Shown here one piece after another: positions 17,566 to 26,898 of a stretch of 56,500 nucleotides of DNA. Within the stretch, counting starts at the first letter, position 1. Each line of letters begins with the position of its first letter. The stretch is from an uncultured Prevotellaceae bacterium (GTDB lineage: Bacteria; Bacteroidota; Bacteroidia; Bacteroidales; Bacteroidaceae). A program made the translations under genes and the position numbers. The notes below the pieces were generated by a model that had not been told where the DNA came from, did no database searches, and saw only the letters and a program-made list of their open reading frames with translations. The stretch spans positions 1 to 56,500 of the forward strand of contig CACYKA010000008.1 of the NCBI GenBank assembly GCA_902774795.1, in the 5' to 3' direction.

Positions 17566-18558
17566 ATGGCTATAACAATGGAAAGCATCAAGACCCTTCG
17601 CGCTATGACTGGCGCAGGTCTTGCTGACGTAAAGAAGGCTCTGACAGAGGCTGACGGCGATATGGACCGTGCAAAGGAGATTCTCCGTGAGAGAGGTCAG
17701 GCTATCGCTGCTAAGCGTAGCGACCGTGAGACATCTAACGGTTGTGTCCTCGTAAAGAGCGAAAACGGATTCAGCGCAATGATTGCCCTGAAGTGTGAAA
17801 CAGACTTCGTGGCTAACGGTGCTGACTATATCAAACTGACACAGGAGATTCTTGACGCTGCTGTTGCTGCAAAGGCTAAGAGCGTTGAAGAAGTTAATAA
17901 TCTCACTCTTGCTAACGGACAGACAGTTGCTGCTGCTGTTACTGAGAGATCTGGTGTTACTGGTGAGAAGATGGAACTGGACGGCTACCTCTACATCGAG
18001 GGCGAGAACGTTTCTTGCTACAACCACATGAACAAGAATACTCTCTGCACAATGGTTCAGACCAACAAGCCAGCAGAGGAGCAGGCTCACGCTATCGCTA
18101 TGCAGGTTGCTGCTATGAAGCCTGTTGCACTCTCTGAGGCTGACGTTGATCCAAAGATCATTGAGGAGGAGAAGACTGTTGCTCGTGAGAAGACAAAGCA
18201 GGAGCAGGTTCAGAAGGCTGTTGACAATGCCCTGAAGAAGGCTGGTATCAACCCAGCACACGTTGACTCTGAGGATCACATGGAGTCTAACATGGCTAAG
18301 GGATGGATTACTGCTGAGGACGTTGCCAAGGCAAAGGAGATTATCGCTACAGTATCTGCTGAGAAGGCTGCTAGCATCCCAGCACAGATGCTCGAGGGTA
18401 TCGTAAACGGTCGTATCAACAAGTTCTACAAGGAAGCATGTCTGCTGAACCAGGAGTTCATACAGGATTCTAAGATGACTGTAACAGACTACCTGAAGGC
18501 TGCTGACAAGGAACTGACTGTAATTGCTTTCAAGAGATTTTCTCTGCAGGCTGACTAA
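17566..18558 (+). CDS. tsf: Elongation factor Ts
   Basis: Nucleotide exchange factor for EF-Tu, 330 residues. The N-terminal UBA-like domain carries LRAMTGAGLADVKKALTEA, and the EF-Tu-contacting stretch LKCETDFVA is intact. Two core domains and a C-terminal segment with LLNQEFIQDSKMTVTDYL follow. It is the last gene of the ribosomal operon, closed by the terminator at 18591-18626. Confidence 0.97.
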   Translation: MAITMESIKTLRAMTGAGLADVKKALTEADGDMDRAKEILRERGQAIAAKRSDRETSNGCVLVKSENGFSAMIALKCETDFVANGADYIKLTQEILDAAVAAKAKSVEEVNNLTLANGQTVAAAVTERSGVTGEKMELDGYLYIEGENVSCYNHMNKNTLCTMVQTNKPAEEQAHAIAMQVAAMKPVALSEADVDPKIIEEEKTVAREKTKQEQVQKAVDNALKKAGINPAHVDSEDHMESNMAKGWITAEDVAKAKEIIATVSAEKAASIPAQMLEGIVNGRINKFYKEACLLNQEFIQDSKMTVTDYLKAADKELTVIAFKRFSLQAD

Positions 18559-18590
18559 GTTGTAAATAAGCTAACGAATAAATAATGAAT

Positions 18591-18626
18591 GCGTCAGTGC
18601 CTTGTGGGCGCTGGCGCGTTTTTTGT
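18591..18626 (+). terminator. Intrinsic terminator after tsf
   Basis: GCGTCAGTGCC pairs with GGCGCTGGCGC, using a few G-T wobbles, around a TTGT loop and is followed by six T. Confidence 0.85.
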
Positions 18627-18669
18627 TAAAGGGGAGTGAAAAAGGGGAGTAAAACTTAATAAAATCAAA

Positions 18670-19341
18670 ATGAAAATATTCGCTGTGGGCATGAACTATG
18701 CTCAGCACAATAAAGAGATTAAATCTGCGTTATTACAAAAGGGAGTTGGCTCCTCTGACAACGACACGGCACGCAACCCTGTCATCTTCACGAAAGCCGA
18801 CTCTTCTCTGCTGAAAGATGGGAAACCGTTCTTTGTGCCTGACTTCATGGGGCGTATAGACTATGAAACAGAAGTTGTGGTGCGTATCTGCCGACTGGGA
18901 AAAAGCATACCTGAGCAGTTTGCACACCGTTACTATGATGCTTTCACTGTGGGTATGGATTTCACAGCGCGTGACTTGCAGAAAGCACTTCGTGAGGAGG
19001 GACAGCCCTGGGAAATAGCAAAAGGCTTTGACGGAGCGGCAGTGATAGGAGAGTGGATACCAAAAGAAAAGCTGCTCAATGAGCAACAGATGAAAGGAAA
19101 GGAAAAGCCGGCAATAGAATTCTCTATGATGCTGAATGGAGAATTGAAGCAGAAAGGGAATACTGTTGAAATGTTGTGCTCCATAGACCGCCTGATAAGT
19201 TACATATCGCAGTTCTTTACACTTAAGACGGGCGACTTGATATATACCGGAACCCCTGTGGGAGTTGGGCCTGTAAAGCCGGATGACCACATTGAGGGAT
19301 ACATAAATGACAAAAAAATATTAGATTGCTGGTGCAGATAG
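18670..19341 (+). CDS. Fumarylacetoacetate-hydrolase-family protein
   Basis: FAH-fold hydrolase or decarboxylase of 223 residues. Metal-site acidic residues are visible in DYETEVVV and MDFTARDLQ, and the family blocks KGFDGAAVIGEW and GDLIYTGTPVGVGPV are present. The reaction (acylpyruvate hydrolysis, oxaloacetate decarboxylation or another) cannot be decided from sequence. The 3' end overlaps the proposed start of porU by 16 bases, so porU is probably translationally coupled to it. Confidence 0.9.
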   Translation: MKIFAVGMNYAQHNKEIKSALLQKGVGSSDNDTARNPVIFTKADSSLLKDGKPFFVPDFMGRIDYETEVVVRICRLGKSIPEQFAHRYYDAFTVGMDFTARDLQKALREEGQPWEIAKGFDGAAVIGEWIPKEKLLNEQQMKGKEKPAIEFSMMLNGELKQKGNTVEMLCSIDRLISYISQFFTLKTGDLIYTGTPVGVGPVKPDDHIEGYINDKKILDCWCR

Positions 19342-22300
19342 TTTATATTATATTTTCTTTATTGCTGATTCCGCTTATGGCGTCAGCACAGGATTTGTAC
19401 AAACTCTCTCCATCAGAGATTGACGAACCCATAAACAGTTTCCTCTCGCTGCCGGCCAACTACAAGGACTCCGTTTATAAAATGCGGATACTGTATCCTG
19501 ACTATAAGCCCCTTAAGCGCGCGGCTGCACGCAAGTACCGCAGGAAGATGGCAGCAGAAAATCTGTCATTGCCGGAAACTCCTGCCATCACTTATGATGT
19601 ATTCGTTGACAGAAAAAAGGCAACAATGCGTGCATCGTTTAATCCTATTGTGGAGCGCAACAGGAAACTGTATAAACTGACTGACTTCGACCCATTCTGG
19701 ATTTCTGCACCAAAAGAGGCAGAGGTTGATAATGCGCAGAATGCAAGGGGAATGACCAGAGCATCGTCTTTGACAGCATCTTCATCAGTATATGCCTCGT
19801 CTTCTCGTCTTGCTTCGGGCTCGTGGGCAAAGATTCGTGTCAGCGAGACTGGTATATGCAGATTGTCTTCGGATGTTATTTCTGAGGCAGGTTTTTCTGA
19901 TATAACTAAGGTGAAGATATATGGCTTCGGTGGCGCCCTCGTGCCGGAACAGCTGACGCAGGACTGGATAGAATCTCACGATGACTTGCCGGAAGTTGCT
20001 GTGTGTCCGAAAGACGGACAACTTTATTTCTATGCATACGGACCTGTGTCATACGAAAGCAAAGCCACAACATCACGCACCAGGAATCCTTATTCTGACT
20101 ACGGATATTATTTGATTACGCAGAATGACGATGTCCGTAATGAATGTTCCGAGGAGGACCTTTTGAATACAGCCGCTGCCAATGCTGCTGCATATCATGA
20201 CTTGTACGAGAAGGATGAATTTGCATGGCATGAGATGGGTAGAGAGCTTGTAGAGTCCGAGGAGATACAGAGTTCAAAGACCGTTACATTGTCAGTTCCC
20301 GATGATCCGGGTAAAATTACTGTTACTGCGGTGCTTACGGCTGGCGAGAGGACTAACTACTCTGTTACCGCGAATGACGGCAGCAAAAGCGGTGTCATAA
20401 GGATAAGCACCAGTGAACAGCTTGCAATGTTCGAGACGGCTACATTCAAGTGCAGCGGCTCTGGCTCATTACCTGTGACGATTACCTGTTCCAGTGGCGG
20501 TCCGATAAAGATAGACTATATTCTTGCAACCTTCTCTAACCCGAAGGGCTACCCTGCACTTTCTACAGCATATCCTGCAGCAGAGTTTGTTGGTTCTGTG
20601 CCAAATCAGAACCACCATGCTGACGACGTTGTGGATTTTGTGATTATCATTCCGACCTCAAAGAAACTTTATACGCAGGCCAAGCGTCTTGGTGACCTTC
20701 ATGCCTCACACGATGGCATGACTTACCGCATAGTGCCTGCTGATGAACTGTATAATGAATTCTCAAGCGGAACTCCTGACGTTTCAGCATATCGCCGCTA
20801 CCTCAAGATGTTTTATGACAGGAATAGTGACGGCGGCGTGAAGAATGTGCTCCTTTTGGGCGACTGTATATGGGATAACCGTATGAAGACTCTTTCTGAC
20901 CAGTATTCCCCTGATGACTATCTGCTGGTCTATGAGACATATAATTCATACGACAAGACCAGGGCCATTCCTATCGATGATTTCATCGCCATTCTGCAAG
21001 ACGGGATGACGGTACATGCCGACGGTAAGTCACAGAGCAATATGCAGATGGACTGTGGAGTGGGGCGCATACCTGTTACTTCTGATGTGGAGGCAAAGTA
21101 TGTTGTTGACAAGATAGTTGACTATGTTGAGAAATCACCGTCGGGAAAGTGGCAGAACGGCGTTACCTTCATTGGTGATGATGGTGATGAGAACAGCCAC
21201 ATGAAGTTTATCAACGACCTGGCTGACGACCTGATTGCAAAGGGCGGCTATAATGTCAAGAAAATCATGGCCGATGCTTATGTCTTGAAGAAGACGGCTA
21301 CGGGAAACAGATATCCTGACGTTGAGAAACTCGTCAAGCAGCTGCAGAATGAGGGTCAGTTGATTATGAACTATGGCGGTCACGGCTCATGGACGCAGCT
21401 CAGCCACGAGAAGATACTGACTCTTGATGACGTCAAGAACTTTAAGGGCGAGAACTACTCTATGTGGATTATGGCTGCCTGCGAGACGATGCCGTATGAC
21501 TACACCCGTTCCACCTTTGGTGAACAGCTGCTCCTCAACAAAGACGGCGGTTCCATAATAACATACGGTGCTGCACGTGCCGTGTATGAGACATACAACT
21601 CCAGGATTGACAAATACATGATGGAGTATATCCTTGGCTATGATGCAGACGGCAAGCCCTATACTGTCGGAGAAGCACAGCGTCTTGCCAAGAACCAGAT
21701 GATAAAGGACAAGGTCGATATGACTATCAACAAGCATCATTATGCTATCCTCGGCGACCCGGCATTAGCGCTCGCTATTCCTACACACCGCGTAAAGGTA
21801 GATAGGATAAATGGTGTTTCTGCTGATCAGAATATTCAAATCAAGGCCCTCAGTACTGTTACGGTTGAAGGTCACATCGAGACACGTGACGGCCAGCCGG
21901 TATCGTCGTTCAACGGAACGTTGAGCAGCACTGTCAAGGACGCACAGCAGAAGATTATCTGCCGTGGCCAGGCTGATTCCAAGGAAAGGTTCCAGTACTC
22001 TGACTATGACTCCAATATCTTTGCCGGCACAACAAACGTGCAGGGAGGACAGTTCAACTTCACCTTCCGCGTGCCGAAAGATATATATGATGAAAACACC
22101 AACGGTCTGATAGTCCTCTATGCATGTGACGAGAACAATAAATTCTCTGCCAACGGCACAGACTCCTCTGTCTATCCGTATGGAACGGCAGAAGCTGTTA
22201 ACGACTCCATTGGTCCGTCGATACATTCCTACCTCAATACCCCGTCGTTCGTTAATGGTGGCAATGTAGGCCGCACGCCGTTCTTCGTGGCAGAGATAAA

Positions 22301-22859
22301 CGATGCCGACGGCATCAATGTTGCAGAATCGTCATTGGGACACTATATGGAGCTGATTGTTGACGGTGATGCCAACATGACGTTCGACCTTAACGACAAC
22401 TTCACCTTCAATGCCGACAGCTATACGTCGGGCACTACATGGTATGTGTTGCCTAATCTCTCTCTGGGCAAACACTCACTCACTTTCCGTGCATGGGACG
22501 TGCTTAACAACAGCAGTCAGGTATCGCTCGACTTCAATGTCGTGAAGGGCTTTGAGCCTACTATAGACGATGTGTTCGTATCGCCTAATCCGTCGAAAGT
22601 GGGAGAGAGCGTGACATTCTATGTTACACACGACCTGCAGGGCTCGGAGGCTGAGGTGAATATTGACATTATCGATATGACAGGACGTATCGTCGGACAG
22701 CTGCAGTGGTCAGACACATTCTCTGCCACGAAGCCTACGACAACATACAAGTGGCCTGTTTCTGGACTCTCACAGGGCATGTACCTCTACCGTGTAAGGC
22801 TGTCAAGCGACAACTCGAAATCAGTTTCCAAGACAAAGAAACTTCTTATAGGTTATTAG
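19326..22859 (+). CDS. porU: Type IX secretion system sortase PorU
   Basis: PorU-like outer-membrane sortase of 1177 residues, which cleaves the sorting domain from T9SS cargo and attaches it to lipopolysaccharide. It has a caspase-like gingipain (C25) domain with catalytic histidine in MNYGGHGSW (H686) and cysteine in IMAACETMP (C719), followed by an Ig-like region and a type A C-terminal domain (VSPNPSKVGESVTF to KKLLIGY). The only in-frame starts that keep a hydrophobic leader are TTG 19326 or GTG 19332. An out-of-frame ATG at 19307, just before a run of seven A, would give a better signal peptide if one A were skipped. porV follows 23 bases downstream. Confidence 0.92.
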   Translation: MLVQIVYIIFSLLLIPLMASAQDLYKLSPSEIDEPINSFLSLPANYKDSVYKMRILYPDYKPLKRAAARKYRRKMAAENLSLPETPAITYDVFVDRKKATMRASFNPIVERNRKLYKLTDFDPFWISAPKEAEVDNAQNARGMTRASSLTASSSVYASSSRLASGSWAKIRVSETGICRLSSDVISEAGFSDITKVKIYGFGGALVPEQLTQDWIESHDDLPEVAVCPKDGQLYFYAYGPVSYESKATTSRTRNPYSDYGYYLITQNDDVRNECSEEDLLNTAAANAAAYHDLYEKDEFAWHEMGRELVESEEIQSSKTVTLSVPDDPGKITVTAVLTAGERTNYSVTANDGSKSGVIRISTSEQLAMFETATFKCSGSGSLPVTITCSSGGPIKIDYILATFSNPKGYPALSTAYPAAEFVGSVPNQNHHADDVVDFVIIIPTSKKLYTQAKRLGDLHASHDGMTYRIVPADELYNEFSSGTPDVSAYRRYLKMFYDRNSDGGVKNVLLLGDCIWDNRMKTLSDQYSPDDYLLVYETYNSYDKTRAIPIDDFIAILQDGMTVHADGKSQSNMQMDCGVGRIPVTSDVEAKYVVDKIVDYVEKSPSGKWQNGVTFIGDDGDENSHMKFINDLADDLIAKGGYNVKKIMADAYVLKKTATGNRYPDVEKLVKQLQNEGQLIMNYGGHGSWTQLSHEKILTLDDVKNFKGENYSMWIMAACETMPYDYTRSTFGEQLLLNKDGGSIITYGAARAVYETYNSRIDKYMMEYILGYDADGKPYTVGEAQRLAKNQMIKDKVDMTINKHHYAILGDPALALAIPTHRVKVDRINGVSADQNIQIKALSTVTVEGHIETRDGQPVSSFNGTLSSTVKDAQQKIICRGQADSKERFQYSDYDSNIFAGTTNVQGGQFNFTFRVPKDIYDENTNGLIVLYACDENNKFSANGTDSSVYPYGTAEAVNDSIGPSIHSYLNTPSFVNGGNVGRTPFFVAEINDADGINVAESSLGHYMELIVDGDANMTFDLNDNFTFNADSYTSGTTWYVLPNLSLGKHSLTFRAWDVLNNSSQVSLDFNVVKGFEPTIDDVFVSPNPSKVGESVTFYVTHDLQGSEAEVNIDIIDMTGRIVGQLQWSDTFSATKPTTTYKWPVSGLSQGMYLYRVRLSSDNSKSVSKTKKLLIGY

Positions 22860-22882
22860 AAAACAACTAAAAAGCTGAATAA

Positions 22883-24088
22883 ATGACAAAACATTTGAAA
22901 TCCTCATTCATGTTGTTGGCACTTCTGCTGACCACAGTAGCTTACGCTCAGGACAAGCAGACTCTCTTCAATCCCGTCCACACCGCCATGGTGAGTCAGA
23001 ACATTGCTCCTGATGCCCGTGCCGGCGGTATGGGTGATGTCGGTGTGGCTACTGATGCTGATGTGTCGTCACAGTATTGGAACCCAGCAAAGTATCCGTT
23101 TGCAATTTCCCGTGCCGGCGTGCAGCTCAACTATACTCCTTGGCTGCGCAAGCTCGTGAATGATATGAACATAGCCTATCTCTCTGGCTATTACCGCATC
23201 GGCGACTACAGTGCCGTGTCGGCTTCTATTCACTATTTCTCGCTTGGTGAGGTCTATACCTCTTCCAGCGGTACCGGCGACACCTACGACATGACCATCA
23301 AGCCCTACGAGATGAGTATTGACGCAGGCTACTCAATGATGCTGTCCGAAAAGTTCTCTCTCGGTGCTGCCGTAAGGTATATGTTCTCTGATATGTCCTA
23401 CAGCTCTACGGAGGAGAAGAAGACTGCCGGAGCCTTTGCTGCCGACATCGCAGGCTATTATCAGAACTACATCAACATCGGCCAGCGTGAGTGTCAGCTC
23501 GGACTGGGTTTCAATATCAGCAATATCGGTTCAAAGATGAACCTTACGGGTACCGACAGGTCGGAGTTCATACCTACCAACCTGCGACTCGGTGCATCCC
23601 TCAAGGTGCCTATCGACGAATATAACACCATCACTATTGCTGCCGATGCCAACAAGCTTTTGGTGCCTACTTATCCTACTACGGAGCAGTATGAGAAGGC
23701 TGTGGCTGAGGGTAAGACGACTGCCGTCAACCTCGACCAGTATGCTGATGAGGTATATTATAATGTCGGTTCTATTGCCGGTATCTTCAAGAGCTTTGGC
23801 GATGCCCCTGGCGGTTTCAAGGAAGAGTTGAAGGAAATACAGCTCAGCGTCGGTGCTGAGTACTGCTACAATGACCGCTTCTCTATCCGTGCCGGTTATC
23901 ATGACGAGGCCGAGACCAAGGGTAACCGTAAGTACTTCACCGTCGGTGCAGGCTTCAGAATGAGCGTCTTCTCACTCGATGCCGCTTACGTCATCTCCAC
24001 TGCGTCAAGCAATCCGCTTGACCAGACGTTGCGTTTCTCCCTCGCCTTCGACCTCGATGGCATAAAAGACCTCTTCGGCAGAAAATAA
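22883..24088 (+). CDS. porV: Type IX secretion system outer-membrane protein PorV
   Basis: Outer-membrane beta-barrel of 401 residues in the PorV/LptO (FadL-like) family. A signal peptide (ending TTVAYAQ) is followed by the family-specific block FLxIAPDARAGGMGDVG-like region (here NIAPDARAGGMGDVGVATDA) and a barrel ending in LRFSLAFDLDG. PorV shuttles folded cargo from the translocon to PorU. The order porU-porV with a 23-base gap is the usual one in Bacteroidetes. A strong terminator follows. Confidence 0.95.
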   Translation: MTKHLKSSFMLLALLLTTVAYAQDKQTLFNPVHTAMVSQNIAPDARAGGMGDVGVATDADVSSQYWNPAKYPFAISRAGVQLNYTPWLRKLVNDMNIAYLSGYYRIGDYSAVSASIHYFSLGEVYTSSSGTGDTYDMTIKPYEMSIDAGYSMMLSEKFSLGAAVRYMFSDMSYSSTEEKKTAGAFAADIAGYYQNYINIGQRECQLGLGFNISNIGSKMNLTGTDRSEFIPTNLRLGASLKVPIDEYNTITIAADANKLLVPTYPTTEQYEKAVAEGKTTAVNLDQYADEVYYNVGSIAGIFKSFGDAPGGFKEELKEIQLSVGAEYCYNDRFSIRAGYHDEAETKGNRKYFTVGAGFRMSVFSLDAAYVISTASSNPLDQTLRFSLAFDLDGIKDLFGRK

Positions 24089-24110
24089 AGATTCCTATAT
24101 TAAAAAGGTA

Positions 24111-24147
24111 GAATCACGCAGTTATCCAATTGCGTGATTCTTTTTTT
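24111..24147 (+). terminator. Intrinsic terminator after porV
   Basis: GAATCACGCA (24111-24120) pairs with TGCGTGATTC (24131-24140), followed by seven T. Confidence 0.9.
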
Positions 24148-24180
24148 CGCTATTTCCTTGCATAGTTCAGATTTTATTCA

Positions 24181-24188
24181 TACTTTTG
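24181..24188 (+). promoter_or_regulatory. Bacteroidetes -7 box for the first BspA-like gene
   Basis: TACTTTTG followed by CAGG, 35 bases upstream of the ATG. The surrounding ~70 bases are almost identical to those upstream of the fourth BspA-like gene (41739-41746). Confidence 0.7.
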
Positions 24189-24223
24189 CAGGCAGAAAGA
24201 CAAAATCTAAATCAAATATAACA

Positions 24224-26713
24224 ATGAAAAAGAACATTTTATTATTCGTCTTTACTTTGTTGTCAACCCTGACGGCAAGTGCCCAAACACTGATTGACGG
24301 AATTTATTATTACCTTTACTCCTCGAACAATACTGCTCAAGTGACGAGTAATCCAGATAAATACGCTGGCAGTATTACAATTCCCGAAACCGTAACCTAC
24401 AATGGTGTTACCTACAGAGTGGCAGCAATAGAGGGCAGGGCTTTCGAAGACTGCCTAAACCTGACATCGGTCACAATCCCCAACAGCGTGACTGAAATAA
24501 GAAACTACGCATTCAAAGGTTGTTCTAGTCTGCCATCCATCACTATTCCAAACAGTGTGACATCAATAGGAGAACGGGCTTTCGCTGGTTGCTCTGGTCT
24601 GACATCTGTCACCATTCCCAACAGTGTGAATAGAATAGGATCCTATGCTTTCAATGGATGCTCTGGCTTGACATCTGTTCATATAACAGATTTGGAAGCT
24701 TGGTGCAAAATTAGTTTCGGTTCATATTCTAATCCATTGTCCTGTGCAAAACATCTTTATATGGATGGCAAGGAAATAAAAGACTTGGTTATTCCCAATA
24801 GCGTGACATCAATAGGAGACTGGACTTTCTATGGATGTTCAGGTCTGACATCAGTGACCATCCCTAACAACGTGACATCAATAGGGAGCTGGGCTTTCCA
24901 TAGTTGTTCAGGTCTGACATCAGTGACAATCCCTAACAACGTAAAATCAATAAAAGGCAATGCTTTCTATGGATGCTCAGGTATGAAATCTATCACTATC
25001 GGAAACAGCGTGACGTCAATAGGAACAAGTGCTTTCCAAGGCTGCTCTGGCATGACATCTATTGAAATTCCAAACAGCGTGACGTCAATAGGATCAAATG
25101 CTTTCAGTGCTTGTTACAGTTTGGCATCTATAGAAATCCCCAACAGCGTGACATCAATAGAATATAGTACTTTCTCCCTTTGCCGCAAGTTGACATCCAT
25201 CACCATTCCCAACAGCGTGACATCAATAGGGAGCTATGCTTTCTCTCAATGCGACGCTTTGACATCTATTACCATCCCCAATAGCGTGCTATCTATAGGA
25301 GAAAGTGCTTTCTATTCTTGCAGAGGCCTGACATCTATGGAAATCCCCAACAGTGTAACTTCAATTGGTGGTAGTGCATTTAGTAGTTGCTCAGGTCTTG
25401 AATCTGTCACTATCCCAAACAGCGTGACATCAATAGGACGCAATGCTTTTTCGTATTGTTCAAGCCTGACATCTGTCACCTGTAAGGCAACATCTGTACC
25501 GTCAACAGAAAAGGATTTATTTTACAATGTTCCTCAGAGTAGTGCAACGCTATATGTGCCATCCTCTGCTTTGGAAACCTACAAGGCTACAGCACCGTGG
25601 AGCGGATTCGGAAGTTTTGTTCCCATTGACGACGAGCCTGTCGCAACAGGCATTACCATTAACGAGACAAACTTCCCTGACGAGAACTTCCGTAACTGGA
25701 TATTGTTGCAAGACTATGGTAAAGACGGGGTTCTTACGGAGGCGGAGATTGCAGATGTGAAAATAATTGACGTATCTGATAAAAACATCCAAAGTCTGAA
25801 AGGCATAGAATACTTTACGTCACTGACAGAGTTGCGCTGCGGCGGCAACCAACTTACATCACTTGACGTTTCTAACAATACGGCACTGACAATGTTATAC
25901 TGCTATGGCAATCAGTTGACATCACTTGACGTTTCTAACAATACAGCACTGAAAGCGCTGTCTTGCTTAGGCAATCAACTGACATCACTTGACATTTCAA
26001 AAAATACAGAACTGACAGTGCTGTATTGTCAGAGCAATCAGTTGACATCGCTTGACATTTCAAAAAATACGAAGTTGAAAGGGCTGTACTGCTATAATAA
26101 CCAACTGACATCACTTGATGTATCAAAGAATACGGAACTGATAGGGATGTACTGCTATAGCAACCAGATTTATGGTACAGCTATGGATGCACTTGTAGCA
26201 AGTTTGCCAAATATCGTAAGTGAATATATACCTGGTTCTGGTGATGCTGATGGCACAATGCGGGTCATCTATGACGAGAATGAGGGAAATGTTATTACAA
26301 CAACGCAGGTTGCTGCTGCGAAAGCCAAGGGATGGATTCCACAATATTTTAATGGCAAATATTGGTTGAATTACGCTGGCAGTGAACCTACACCTAAAGA
26401 GAAGTGCGCAACTCCGACGATAAGTTTTGTAGGCGGCAAGATAGTGTTTGACTGCGAGACGGAAGGTGTAGAATTCGTTTCCGAGGTTACATGTTCTGAT
26501 AGCGGAAAGTATAACAGCAGTGAGATACCTGTTACCTCGACATATACCGTCAGCGTTTATGCAAAGAAAGACGGCTATGAAGACTCCGACGTTGCTACGA
26601 AGGAGATAACTGTCGGCGGTTCAACAGGCATCAAGGCTGACGTGAACGAAGACGGAAACGTTAACGGTACGGACATACAGGAAGTGATTAACATTATAGT
26701 AAATGCTGAATAG
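24224..26713 (+). CDS. BspA-like leucine-rich-repeat surface protein with dockerin-like tail (copy 1)
   Basis: Secreted protein of 829 residues; start at ATG 24224, giving signal peptide MKKNILLFVFTLLSTLTASA. An upstream in-frame ATG would place 30 unlikely residues ahead of it and lies before the promoter. Residues ~40-440 are LRR_5/BspA repeats with a 23-residue period (VTIPNSVTSIG..AF..CSGLT). A second, internalin-like LRR block with NQLTSLDVSNNTAL units spans about 510-660. A chitobiase-C-terminus-like domain (from CATPTISFVGGKIVF) and a single calcium-loop module (DVNEDGNVNGTDIQEVINII) end the protein. BspA proteins mediate adhesion and aggregation; the ligand is unknown. The gene is closely related to the copy at 41782. 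Confidence 0.85.
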   Translation: MKKNILLFVFTLLSTLTASAQTLIDGIYYYLYSSNNTAQVTSNPDKYAGSITIPETVTYNGVTYRVAAIEGRAFEDCLNLTSVTIPNSVTEIRNYAFKGCSSLPSITIPNSVTSIGERAFAGCSGLTSVTIPNSVNRIGSYAFNGCSGLTSVHITDLEAWCKISFGSYSNPLSCAKHLYMDGKEIKDLVIPNSVTSIGDWTFYGCSGLTSVTIPNNVTSIGSWAFHSCSGLTSVTIPNNVKSIKGNAFYGCSGMKSITIGNSVTSIGTSAFQGCSGMTSIEIPNSVTSIGSNAFSACYSLASIEIPNSVTSIEYSTFSLCRKLTSITIPNSVTSIGSYAFSQCDALTSITIPNSVLSIGESAFYSCRGLTSMEIPNSVTSIGGSAFSSCSGLESVTIPNSVTSIGRNAFSYCSSLTSVTCKATSVPSTEKDLFYNVPQSSATLYVPSSALETYKATAPWSGFGSFVPIDDEPVATGITINETNFPDENFRNWILLQDYGKDGVLTEAEIADVKIIDVSDKNIQSLKGIEYFTSLTELRCGGNQLTSLDVSNNTALTMLYCYGNQLTSLDVSNNTALKALSCLGNQLTSLDISKNTELTVLYCQSNQLTSLDISKNTKLKGLYCYNNQLTSLDVSKNTELIGMYCYSNQIYGTAMDALVASLPNIVSEYIPGSGDADGTMRVIYDENEGNVITTTQVAAAKAKGWIPQYFNGKYWLNYAGSEPTPKEKCATPTISFVGGKIVFDCETEGVEFVSEVTCSDSGKYNSSEIPVTSTYTVSVYAKKDGYEDSDVATKEITVGGSTGIKADVNEDGNVNGTDIQEVINIIVNAE

Positions 26714-26717
26714 AATT

Positions 26718-26852
26718 ATGAAGAAGAAAGAGTATAAAAGGCCATCAGTAGAGGTGGTAGAGTTGCAACAACAGTGCGACATCCTGATAGGCAGTGCGAA
26801 AGGCGATGTAACTGCCACAATGAATGATACGTTTATGGAGGAGGATATCTAA
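26718..26852 (+). CDS. Small 44-residue protein of the MKKKxxxPSVEVVELQQQ type
   Basis: ORF starting 4 bases after the stop of BspA copy 1 and ending before the fimbrillin gene. The sequence opens MKKKEYKRPSVEVVELQQQ and then has a short CDILIGSAKGDV segment and an acidic end. Similar very short proteins with a basic start and a P-x-x-E-V-V-E core recur in Bacteroidales genomes next to surface-protein genes; their function is unknown to me. A possible leader-like GS motif after a hydrophobic CDILIG stretch is visible. No signal peptide or membrane segment is seen. Confidence 0.6.
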   Translation: MKKKEYKRPSVEVVELQQQCDILIGSAKGDVTATMNDTFMEEDI

Positions 26853-26898
26853 TGCTCCGCAGTAATTCGAGTATTAACAACAAAAACAGAAGAAGACA

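Noticed and set aside
17404-18279. 291-codon minus-strand frame opposite tsf and rpsB
   Set aside because: Leucine/serine-rich shadow of the codon pattern of tsf; no start signals or family features.
24500-25460. Regularly spaced repeats that could suggest a CRISPR array
   Set aside because: The ~69-bp period is coding, in frame and degenerate: it is the 23-residue LRR unit. No identical direct repeats, unique spacers or cas genes are present.
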